A DNA stretch of 41,769 nucleotides from Myxococcota bacterium (lineage in GTDB: Bacteria; Myxococcota_A; Polyangia; JAAYKL01), in the NCBI GenBank assembly GCA_028278265.1, contig JANQET010000398.1:1-41769 (forward strand), in the 5' to 3' direction. Of this stretch, positions 32,503-38,980 are shown piece after piece; within the stretch, counting starts at the first letter, position 1, and each line of letters opens with the position of its first letter. Below the pieces are notes generated by a model. That model was not told the DNA's origin. It was given only the letters and a program-made list of their open reading frames with translations, and did no database searches. Made by a program: the position numbers and the translations under genes.

Positions 32503-33894
32503 TCAGCCGTTCTGCCGAGCGCGGGTCGATGGATCCCCCTGCCAGATGTGGCGCCGCAGCCACCACACGGCGAGGAGGTTGGACATCATTCCCGCCACGA
32601 TGAACGATATCCACACGGCGTGGATCGGGGCGTCGAAAACGTACACCGCGAGATACGACGCCGGGATGGCGACCGCCAGCACGCGCAGCAGGGAGATGGC
32701 CAGTGACGGTAGCCCGTAGCCCAGGCCCTGGAGGATGCGCCCCGACGTGATACCAAAGGCGGCCAAGGGATAGACAAAGACGATGTAGGTGATGTAGGTG
32801 CAGCCCACTGCGATCGCTCCCGGATCGTCGGTGAACAGACCGATCGCGGGCTCGGCAGCCAGATAGGCAGCGATGCCCAGAGCGGCGGCGATCGAAATCG
32901 CCCAACGACAGGTATAGACGGTAATGGTGCGGATCAGGTCAGGGCGCCCGGCCCCGGCGAACATGCCGATCACCGTCACTGCGGCGCTGGCCAGGCCCAA
33001 GACCGGTAGAATAATGATCATGTCGATTTTCGAACCGGCTCCGTAACCGGCGACAGCGGTTTGACCGAACTCGGCCAGCACCCGGTTGGTCAGGCCCATG
33101 CCCAGAGCGATCACCACTTGGTTGGCCGCAGCGGGGACACCAATCGCGCTGATTTGTGCAATCGGTGACCAGCGGGGCGCGATCAACCGCAGGCGAAAGC
33201 GGACGGTGAGGCGGCGTTTCACAAAGGCGATGTAGACATAGGCTGCGCAAGAAAACAGGGAAGCGACAATAGTGGCCAGCGCGGCGCCGCGGATACCCCA
33301 GTCAAAGACAAAAATGAAAATCGGGTCGAGCCCCAGATTGATGATGGTGGAGGCGGACATCACTATCGTGGGGGTCTTGGCATCCCCCTCACCGGTGAGC
33401 ACGGCGCGAATCACCCCGCCGAAGAAAAACAGGGGCATGCCCAGGCTGGTCAAGCGAAAGTACTGCATCGCCAACTCCACCACCGACCCTTCGGCCCCCA
33501 GCACGGGCATCAGGTAGGGGGCGATGACCAGACCGGCTGCAGCCAGGGCGAGCCCCAGCCCCAATGCCAACCCCAACGAGATGGAGGCCAGACGATCCGC
33601 GGCTTCGGTGTCCCGTCGTCCGATCGCCTGCGCTATCGTGGCGGTTACGCCGATGACCAGGCCGTTGATCAGGGCGATCGCCACAAAGAGAAAGGGGAGC
33701 ACGAAGGTGGCCGCGGCCAGGGCGTCGGGCCCAATCCGGCCGATGAACGCGGTATCGACGACAGCGTAGAGAGCGTGGACGGCAAAGCCGAAGATCGTCG
33801 GTCCGGCAATAACCCAAATGGCCTTCTTGGGTCGGGTGAGAAATTCGTCCAGGCGGCTGTGGAGGTTCCTGTTCAAGGGTCGAGACCATACCAC
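32503..33894 (-). CDS. MATE-family multidrug/toxin efflux transporter
   Basis: A 12-helix MATE transporter of about 463 residues, exporting cationic compounds in exchange for Na+ or H+. Family features include IWVIAGPTIFGFAVHALYAVVDTAFIGRIG at the first helices, ATFVLPFLFVAIALINGLVIGVTA, and the internal repeat around GVPAAANQVVIALGMGLTNR. Substrate is unknown. The start is unclear: the open frame runs up into the divergent ccmC leader, but no ATG with a ribosome binding site occurs near the family's usual N-terminus. GTG at 33894 or TTG at 33876 are the best candidates. It is divergent from ccmC and begins a four-gene minus-strand run. Confidence 0.88.
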   Translation of the reverse strand: MVWSRPLNRNLHSRLDEFLTRPKKAIWVIAGPTIFGFAVHALYAVVDTAFIGRIGPDALAAATFVLPFLFVAIALINGLVIGVTATIAQAIGRRDTEAADRLASISLGLALGLGLALAAAGLVIAPYLMPVLGAEGSVVELAMQYFRLTSLGMPLFFFGGVIRAVLTGEGDAKTPTIVMSASTIINLGLDPIFIFVFDWGIRGAALATIVASLFSCAAYVYIAFVKRRLTVRFRLRLIAPRWSPIAQISAIGVPAAANQVVIALGMGLTNRVLAEFGQTAVAGYGAGSKIDMIIILPVLGLASAAVTVIGMFAGAGRPDLIRTITVYTCRWAISIAAALGIAAYLAAEPAIGLFTDDPGAIAVGCTYITYIVFVYPLAAFGITSGRILQGLGYGLPSLAISLLRVLAVAIPASYLAVYVFDAPIHAVWISFIVAGMMSNLLAVWWLRRHIWQGDPSTRARQNG

Positions 33895-33995
33895 GCCTCG
33901 GCTTTTAATCCACCGTTTAATGGCAAGGGTAAATGGCACGGGATTTGGGACTGGCGTTCGCTTGCGCAACCGGTTATGACTATGGCCGAAGATCG

Positions 33996-34688
33996 ATGAA
34001 AATCGCTGGCTATACAATTTTGGTCGGATTGAACGCCTTGCTCCTGCTGGCCGCGTTGTGGGTTATCTTCGGCTACGCGCCGATCGATGCGAACATGGGC
34101 ATCATTCAGAAAGTCTTCTATTTTCACATCTCGTCGGCCTATTTGATGTACTTGGGCTGGACCACTTGTGCGGTGGCCTCGATCGCCTATTTGATCAAAC
34201 GGGGTGAAAAATGGGATGTGCTGGCCAAGTGCGCTGCAGAGTTGGCCCTGGTGTTTGCCCTCATTTTGCTGATCACCGGTCCCCTCTGGGGGCGTGTGGC
34301 GTGGGGCGCCTACTGGACGTGGGATCCCCGGCTGACCACCTCGCTCTTGCTCGCGCTGATCATCGTCGCCTACACCCTGTTGCGGTACCTGGCCACCGGT
34401 GAGGTCAAGCGTCGGTTCGCCGCGGCACTGGCCATTCTGGGGGCGTTGATCATGCCGATCATCCACCTTTCGGTCCACCAATGGCGGGGCCAACATCCGG
34501 CCGTGATCACCGGCAAGGGGGGCGGATTGGCACCGGAGATGAAGCTCACCTTGATGATCAGCCTGGTGGCCTTTACCGCGCTCTACATCACCCTGCTCAT
34601 TCGACGATACGCGCTCGAGAAGCATCAGCGCAAACTCTCTGCCCTGAAGAACGAGCTCGCCCTGCGAGGGCTGGGAGAGGAGATTTAG
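33996..34688 (+). CDS. ccmC: Heme transporter CcmC of cytochrome c maturation
   Basis: A 230-residue protein with six transmembrane helices that presents heme to CcmE at the outer face of the inner membrane. The Trp-rich signature GRVAWGAYWTWDPRLTT and the two axial-His segments (KVFYFHISSAY and IMPIIHLSVHQWRGQHP) are present. The ATG at 33996 gives the usual N-terminus; a longer frame from 33933 overlaps the divergent transporter. The site GAAG is weak. It is followed within a few bases by two small membrane-protein genes. No ccmA, ccmB, ccmF or ccmH is visible; ccmE is 10 kb away. Confidence 0.94.
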   Translation: MKIAGYTILVGLNALLLLAALWVIFGYAPIDANMGIIQKVFYFHISSAYLMYLGWTTCAVASIAYLIKRGEKWDVLAKCAAELALVFALILLITGPLWGRVAWGAYWTWDPRLTTSLLLALIIVAYTLLRYLATGEVKRRFAAALAILGALIMPIIHLSVHQWRGQHPAVITGKGGGLAPEMKLTLMISLVAFTALYITLLIRRYALEKHQRKLSALKNELALRGLGEEI

Positions 34689-34693
34689 CCACC

Positions 34694-34903
34694 GTGGAGC
34701 GGACGACCAGTTTTGTCGCCGGTGCCGGTTCCGCAGCCGAAACGTTCGGCTCTGTGGAAGCGGTGGTGTGGCTCGGTCTCGCCTTTGTGGCGGTGATCGG
34801 AGTCGCCCTCTTCCTGTGGCGCAGCGCCGGCTTGCATCGCCGCTGCGCGGACTATTTCAGCACCGTCGAGCAGATGCTCGGCGAACCGGGTGAGCACCGA
34901 TGA
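34694..34903 (+). CDS. Small single-helix membrane protein between ccmC and ccmD-like gene
   Basis: A 69-residue protein starting with GTG at 34694, 11 bases after GGAGAGGAG, and ending in TGA overlapping the next ATG (ATGA). One transmembrane helix (about 24-42, VVWLGLAFVAVIGVALFLW) is followed by a basic, Cys-containing C-terminal tail (RSAGLHRRCADYF). Coding bias and tight coupling support it. I do not recognise the family. A structural or CcmD-like role in the heme handover complex is a fair guess. Confidence 0.6.
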   Translation: MERTTSFVAGAGSAAETFGSVEAVVWLGLAFVAVIGVALFLWRSAGLHRRCADYFSTVEQMLGEPGEHR

Positions 34904-35193
34904 TCCGCGTCGTCTGGTTGCTCTCGGTGGTCGTACTATTGGCGGGAGCTCCCGTTCCCACAGCAGGGGCCGAGGAGCAACCCGCGGCGCAGGCGACGCC
35001 GGAAGACTATGTCCCCGTCGACCTGGCCAAGCGCTCCCGGGTAAACGGTAAAACATTTATGATTTTGGCGTATGCCGCCGCACTGGGGCTCATCCTGAGC
35101 TACGCCGTTTCCCTCTATTGGCGGCAAAAAAAGATCTACCGCACCGTCAGCGAAATCGAGCAAAAACTGCCGCAGAAATCTTCAAATACGTAA
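34900..35193 (+). CDS. CcmD-like small membrane protein
   Basis: A 97-residue protein with a signal-like N-terminus (VVWLLSVVVLLAGAPVPTAGA), a polar stretch, and a transmembrane helix with basic-aromatic flank (FMILAYAAALGLILSYAVSLYWRQKK) followed by a short coiled tail. The last 45 residues fit the CcmD-type pattern; CcmD assists release of heme-loaded CcmE from CcmC. The N-terminal extension is not in classical CcmD. GGGTGAG precedes the ATG, which overlaps the previous stop. It closes the ccmC unit. Confidence 0.68.
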   Translation: MIRVVWLLSVVVLLAGAPVPTAGAEEQPAAQATPEDYVPVDLAKRSRVNGKTFMILAYAAALGLILSYAVSLYWRQKKIYRTVSEIEQKLPQKSSNT

Positions 35194-35202
35194 CTGACGT
35201 AG

Positions 35203-35268
35203 GGGTAGCCCTCGTGGCTACCCACGTGATGCAGCTACCCACGTGATGCAGCTACCCACGTGATGCGG
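35203..35268 (+). repeat. Hairpin followed by three tandem 17-bp repeats
   Basis: GGGTAGCC (35203-35210) pairs perfectly with GGCTACCC (35216-35223) over a 5-nt loop. The right arm runs into three tandem copies of CTACCCACGTGATGCAG (35218-35234, 35235-35251, 35252-35268; one base differs in the last). They lie just past the CcmD-like gene and may end its transcript. No T-run follows. Confidence 0.85.
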
Positions 35269-35370
35269 CTACCGTACAAGCGCTACGTCCAAAATCAAAT
35301 CCGCAAAGTGTTCGGTTTCGAGGGAACGGCGATTCGATTGATATTCAGGCAGCGCAAGAGGCGGGAGTAG

Positions 35371-35417
35371 GGGAGCCCCCACCCTACCCTAGCCCTAGGG
35401 CCGGGGTGGGGGCTCCC
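35371..35417. repeat. Perfect 14-bp inverted repeat
   Basis: GGGAGCCCCCACCC (35371-35384) and GGGTGGGGGCTCCC (35404-35417) are exact reverse complements around a 19-nt loop that itself contains CCCTAGGG. Such GC-rich palindromes occur as dispersed elements in many bacteria. It would form a very stable hairpin in either transcript. Confidence 0.85.
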
Positions 35418-35487
35418 GATGAACCCGGGTGCACGCCACCCCCCTGGGTGAATCTGGCTGCGCATCCGGTAGGGCCAACCGGCCACT

Positions 35488-35586
35488 GTGTGAAATTGAA
35501 GCGGATCATCGGTTACACTGTGTGAATTCCACACAGTCCCACTGGACGGTCGCCGCTCTTGTTCGCCGAGTGTGTGAATTTCACGC
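35488..35586 (+). promoter_or_regulatory. Three related palindromes, candidate activator sites
   Basis: Site 2 (35517-35537) has perfect 8-bp arms ACTGTGTG and CACACAGT around AATTC. Site 3 (35572-35586) reads GTGTGAATTTCACGC. Site 1 (35488-35498) shares GTGTGAAATTG but only one good half. Centres are about 34 and 52 bp apart and lie roughly 145-230 bp upstream of the predicted sigma-54 start, the usual place for enhancer-binding-protein sites. No such regulator gene is in the window. The sites could instead serve a repressor. Confidence 0.5.
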
Positions 35587-35696
35587 GAATACCGGACGGG
35601 GCGAGGCATTTGCGGGGGTTCCTTCTGTTTCCGGTTCTGTTTGTAACATGTTTATTTTATTGGATTAATTTCGATAACTGGACGGTCTGAAACAGG

Positions 35697-35713
35697 TTGG
35701 CGCGGTCGTTGCT
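35697..35713 (+). promoter_or_regulatory. Sigma-54 promoter of the signalling operon
   Basis: TTGGCGCG, four bases, TTGCT: the -24 GG (35699-35700) and -12 GC (35711-35712) are separated by exactly ten bases. Only one position differs from the TTGGCACG-N4-TTGCT consensus. Transcription would begin near 35724, giving a leader of about 50 nt to the ATG at 35774. This promoter class needs an ATP-driven activator, which fits the palindromes upstream. Confidence 0.65.
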
Positions 35714-35773
35714 GGGGACAACTTGGGGGGAATTACTTCACTCTTTTAGGGTCTTTTTGTCAGAGGTGAGTCG

Positions 35774-36406
35774 ATGGCGACCGAGCTGCTGCTGATCGAG
35801 GACAATAAGGTGCTCAATCTCGTGGAGACGAGGCACCTGTGTGCGGCTTTTCCCGAGATTGCCGTCAGAAGCGCGCAAAATGGGCAGCAGGCACGCCAAT
35901 TGGTCGATGAGAGCCCACCGGATGTCGTGGTGATGGACTGCCACCTGCCGGACTGCCAATATCAGGCGCTCCTCGGCGAGCTCATTACCGCCTCGCCGAA
36001 TGTCTCGGTGATCATTACCAGCGCCGATCCCCCGGCCAGTTTGAAGCGCCGGGAATACGAGGCGATCATCTTCGAAGTGATCGCCAAACCCTACGAGACG
36101 GATCAGCTCGTGGGCAGTGTGAGCCGAGCACTCCGGTCCAAGGGGTACGTGTACAAACCGGGGAACCGGCCCTCCTCTGAACCGGTGGTCGATCCACCGG
36201 TACCGGCCGCGGCCGATCGACACAAGGCGCTCAATCTACTCTCGGGTTTCATGGCCGTACTGCGGGCGTTCGAATCGGATCTCGAAGCCGAGGTGCAGCA
36301 CCCCAGACGGGTGCGGCAGACCGTGGAGCAATACATCCCCCGATTGATCAACCTGGTGCGCGACATGACGGCGGTGGTCAAATCCTTTCCCCAGGCGAAG
36401 GACTGA
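35774..36406 (+). CDS. Receiver-domain protein with helical C-terminus
   Basis: A 210-residue protein. The receiver domain (1-125) keeps the acidic pair Glu9/Asp10, phospho-acceptor Asp55 (VVVMDCHLP), Thr82/Ser83 and Lys105 (VIAKPYE), so phosphorylation is expected. A Pro-rich link leads to a helical C-terminal part (about 150-205: HKALNLLSGFMAVLRAFESD, YIPRLINLVRDMTAVVK) with no recognisable DNA-binding motif; it may bind a partner. AGAGGTGAG precedes the ATG. It is first in the sigma-54 operon and its stop is two bases before the next ATG. No histidine kinase is nearby, so the phosphate donor is elsewhere. Confidence 0.85.
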   Translation: MATELLLIEDNKVLNLVETRHLCAAFPEIAVRSAQNGQQARQLVDESPPDVVVMDCHLPDCQYQALLGELITASPNVSVIITSADPPASLKRREYEAIIFEVIAKPYETDQLVGSVSRALRSKGYVYKPGNRPSSEPVVDPPVPAAADRHKALNLLSGFMAVLRAFESDLEAEVQHPRRVRQTVEQYIPRLINLVRDMTAVVKSFPQAKD

Positions 36407-36408
36407 TA

Positions 36409-37191
36409 ATGACTGAGAAGCTCAGAATTATTCTTGTTGACGATGATCCGGAGATCGCTTGGGGCGTCGGACGGTGCCTGACCCGCGCGGGGTGTTCGGT
36501 GATGACCTGTGGTGATGGTGCCGAGGCGATTGAGTTGCTCAAGTCCCGGCAGTTCGATGTGCTCATTTCCGACATACAGATGCCCCGTCTCAACGGTCTG
36601 GAGTTGATCGAATGGGTGGCCAAGTATCGACCGGACGTGCGCATCATGGCGATGACCGCCTTCGGCTGCCCCTCGATTCAGCAACTGGTGCTCAAGCGGG
36701 GCGCGATCATGTATCTGGAAAAGCCGTTCGATCCCCAAGTGCTGATCGATCTGTTTCGTCCGGATCAGTGGCGCAACAGTTTTTACGGCAGCGTCAATCA
36801 CATCGATCTGTTCGACTACGTGCAGCTGGTCTTTGTCACCAACCGCAAGCTGGTGCTTCGCATCAGCTCCTGCAACGATGAGGACGGATTGATCTTCATC
36901 AATGACGGCACGGCTTGTCACGCGGTCTGCGGTGACCTGGTCGGCGAGGAGGCGTTCTACCGCTGTCTCTCCTTTCAAGGGGGGGTCTTTTCGACCATGC
37001 CCTGGTGCGCCCCCGAGCAGGAGACGATCGATCAGAAAGGGGAGTTCCTGCTGATGGAAGCGGCCAGAATCAAGGACGAGCACCCGCGAGACGACGACCG
37101 AGAACTCGGCGATGAAACGGGAATTAAACTGGAATGGGATATCATTCCAGAGTCGACCATACCCAACAAGGACGGAAAGGAGTGGATCTAG
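36409..37191 (+). CDS. Receiver-DUF4388 (PATAN-like) response regulator
   Basis: A 260-residue protein. Receiver domain 5-118 with Asp11/Asp12, phospho-acceptor Asp55 (VLISDIQMP), Thr83 and Lys105 (YLEKPFDP), all intact. From about 122 a DUF4388 domain follows (FYGSVNHIDLFDYVQLVFVT, then RKLVLRISSCNDEDGLIFIN, DGTACHAVCGDLVGEEAFYRCLSFQ), a domain common in Myxococcota and cyanobacterial signalling and in motility-linked PATAN regulators. Its receiver is clearly related to the one at 40818. AAGG precedes the ATG. Confidence 0.9.
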   Translation: MTEKLRIILVDDDPEIAWGVGRCLTRAGCSVMTCGDGAEAIELLKSRQFDVLISDIQMPRLNGLELIEWVAKYRPDVRIMAMTAFGCPSIQQLVLKRGAIMYLEKPFDPQVLIDLFRPDQWRNSFYGSVNHIDLFDYVQLVFVTNRKLVLRISSCNDEDGLIFINDGTACHAVCGDLVGEEAFYRCLSFQGGVFSTMPWCAPEQETIDQKGEFLLMEAARIKDEHPRDDDRELGDETGIKLEWDIIPESTIPNKDGKEWI

Positions 37192-37674
37192 ATGGAACCC
37201 ACCGCGCTTGAGGATATGACGATGCACCAGGTGCTGGCCAATTTGGTCGAGGACTCGCGGGCGATGATGGCCCTGTTGATCACCAAGGAAGGCACGGTGA
37301 TCGAGGAGGCAGGAGATACGTCGATGTTGAACACGACGGCGATGGCTGCCCTCATCGCCGGCATGTTCTCGGCCACCCGTGAAGTGGCGCGGATGGTCGG
37401 CGAGAAACAGTTTTCGATCCTACTCCAACAAGGGGAGCAACGGCATATCCACATCTCCCTGGTCACCGATTCGACGATGATGGTCATTGTATTCGAGGAC
37501 TATAAGATTATCGGCCGGGTGCGGCTCAAGGCTCGTCAATACGGCGAGCATCTCATCGCCGGGCTGAGCAGGCAGCAGCGGAACCGGTCGGAAAAAGATG
37601 AGGTTCCGGTATCCCAATTCAAGGAGTACGCCTTGAACCTCATTGACCAGATTTTCACGGCCAACGAGAAATGA
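37192..37674 (+). CDS. Roadblock/LC7 protein, MglB-like
   Basis: A 160-residue protein with a roadblock/LC7 domain at about 10-120 (HQVLANLVEDSRAMMALLIT, KEGTVIEEAGDTSMLNTTAM, ARMVGEKQFSILLQQGEQRHIHISLV). Such proteins dimerise and, as MglB, act as GTPase-activating partner of MglA. Placement directly before the MglA-like gene, with a nine-base gap, is the myxobacterial mglBA order and supports this. The last 40 residues (from about 120) are an extra helical tail. AAGGAG precedes the ATG. GAP activity is inferred. Confidence 0.85.
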   Translation: MEPTALEDMTMHQVLANLVEDSRAMMALLITKEGTVIEEAGDTSMLNTTAMAALIAGMFSATREVARMVGEKQFSILLQQGEQRHIHISLVTDSTMMVIVFEDYKIIGRVRLKARQYGEHLIAGLSRQQRNRSEKDEVPVSQFKEYALNLIDQIFTANEK

Positions 37675-37683
37675 ACTAAGCCA

Positions 37684-38265
37684 ATGCCGTATATCAATTA
37701 CGAGAACAAAGAGATATCCTTCAAAATCGTGTACTACGGTCCGGGGATGAGCGGCAAAACGACCAATCTGGTGTACATCCACAAGATGTTGTCTGACGAG
37801 ATCAAGGGCGATTTGATCACCTTGGATACCGAAGAGGAGCGCACATTGTTCTTCGACTTCTTTCCGCTAGACCTGGGTAACATCGCCGGGTATCGCGTGC
37901 GGTTCAACATGTATACGATTCCCGGGCAGATTTACTATGAGGCGAGTCGGCGGTTGATGCTCGAAGGGGCCGATGGGGTGGTCTTTGTCGCCGACTCCAG
38001 TCCGATTCGATTTGATTACAATATCATGAGCTATCAGATGATGGAGGACAACCTGCGGTCCTACGACCTCAATCCTCGAGAGTTCCCCAGCGTGCTGCAA
38101 TACAATAAACGGGATTTGAGCGAAGCCATCGAGCTGGGGAGCCTGGAAAGTGAATTGGGCATTGGCACCGATTCGACGCTCGGCGCCGTGGCGACACAGG
38201 GCGAGGGCGTGATGGAAACGATTCGCATGATGAGCAAAATGGTCATCGAGCAATTTGAACTGTAA
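37684..38265 (+). CDS. MglA-like small GTPase
   Basis: A 193-residue GTPase of the MglA family, the polarity switch of Myxococcus and Thermus. The P-loop is GPGMSGKTTNL (19-29); the switch-1 region has DTEEERTLFFDFFP with Arg53; the G3 motif is the family's atypical TIPGQ (78-82) with Gln82; the G4 motif is NKRDL (141-145). Arg53 and Gln82 correspond to the catalytic residues shown for MglA, so hydrolysis stimulated by a roadblock partner is likely. Length is normal. The ribosome binding site is weak, suggesting coupling to the preceding gene. Confidence 0.93.
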   Translation: MPYINYENKEISFKIVYYGPGMSGKTTNLVYIHKMLSDEIKGDLITLDTEEERTLFFDFFPLDLGNIAGYRVRFNMYTIPGQIYYEASRRLMLEGADGVVFVADSSPIRFDYNIMSYQMMEDNLRSYDLNPREFPSVLQYNKRDLSEAIELGSLESELGIGTDSTLGAVATQGEGVMETIRMMSKMVIEQFEL

Positions 38266-38284
38266 GCGGTAAGGGAGGACACAG

Positions 38285-38980
38285 ATGGCACTTAATGGGA
38301 CCTTATCCGATTTGGGGGTTGTCGACCTGATTCAGTTTCCCAGTGCCGGGCGCAAGACCGGCGAGCTGATCATCACCGGACCGGATGACGAGGCGCGTCT
38401 CTATTACAGCAAGGGAAACCTGGTACACCTGGTCCTGGGGAGCCACAAGGGGATGGACGCCCTGGTCGAAATTGTCTCCTGGGAAGAGGGCGAATTCGAA
38501 TTTCGCCTCGGGGTACACAGCGACGAGCGTTCGTTGAAAACCGATCTGCACCGGGCGTTGATGCAGGCGCTCAAGACGAGGGACGAACGGGCCGAAGCCA
38601 ACCGACAACGCGCTGCCGGGAAACAGCCCGCTCAGAACAACGGACGTCTGCAGGGCAAGTTGAAGGCCTTCGTCGATGCCACGGCCTACGTACAGGCGGT
38701 GTACGTTTTGTCCCAAGCCGGTGAACTGTTGGCAGAAGTGAGCAGTTCCAAACGACCATCGGCCAAGATCAAGTCGCTGCCTCAAGCGCTCAGTCAACTG
38801 ATCGAGTCGGTGGATCGGCCGAATTTCAAGCGGGTGTTGGTCGAGGATGAATTGGGCACGATAGTTGCGGTTCACCTTAAGAACGGTGAAATCTCGATCC
38901 TCCACACGGGTAAGGACACCTCGCTGGGGGCAGCGTCGATGAGCGCCAACCGCCTTGCCGCGGTACTCGAGGGACGATAG
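38285..38980 (+). CDS. DUF4388 protein with roadblock-like C-terminal part
   Basis: A 231-residue protein. The N-terminal DUF4388 (1-100) opens MALNGTLSDLGVVDLIQFPS and has the typical GELIITGPDDEARLYYSKGNLVHL and YSKGNLVHLVLGSHKGMDAL motifs. After a polar linker, residues of about 125-230 (FVDATAYVQAVYVLSQAGEL, VLVEDELGTIVAVHLKNGEI) resemble a roadblock/LC7 fold. It could dimerise with the neighbouring roadblock proteins or with the GTPase. GGGAGGA precedes the ATG. Its TAG overlaps the GTG start of the ATPase gene by one base. Confidence 0.82.
   Translation: MALNGTLSDLGVVDLIQFPSAGRKTGELIITGPDDEARLYYSKGNLVHLVLGSHKGMDALVEIVSWEEGEFEFRLGVHSDERSLKTDLHRALMQALKTRDERAEANRQRAAGKQPAQNNGRLQGKLKAFVDATAYVQAVYVLSQAGELLAEVSSSKRPSAKIKSLPQALSQLIESVDRPNFKRVLVEDELGTIVAVHLKNGEISILHTGKDTSLGAASMSANRLAAVLEGR

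Larger units (their letters stand above)
35194..35773 (+). other. 580-bp intergenic region with repeats, palindromes and a sigma-54 promoter
   Basis: The longest gene-free stretch in the window. In order it holds a hairpin and 17-bp tandem repeats (35203-35268), a perfect 14-bp palindromic pair (35371-35417), three related palindromes (35488-35586), an AT-rich tract (35641-35685), and a sigma-54 promoter (35697-35713). A 79-codon open frame at 35429-35668 has no coding character and overlaps the palindromes. The left half looks like inserted repeat sequence; the right half looks like the control region of the signalling operon. Confidence 0.7.

Noticed and set aside
35218-35268. CRISPR array
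   Set aside because: The 17-bp units are directly tandem without spacers and no cas gene is present.
35429-35668. Possible 79-codon gene before the signalling operon
   Set aside because: No ribosome binding site, poor codon bias, and it overlaps the palindromes in the control region.
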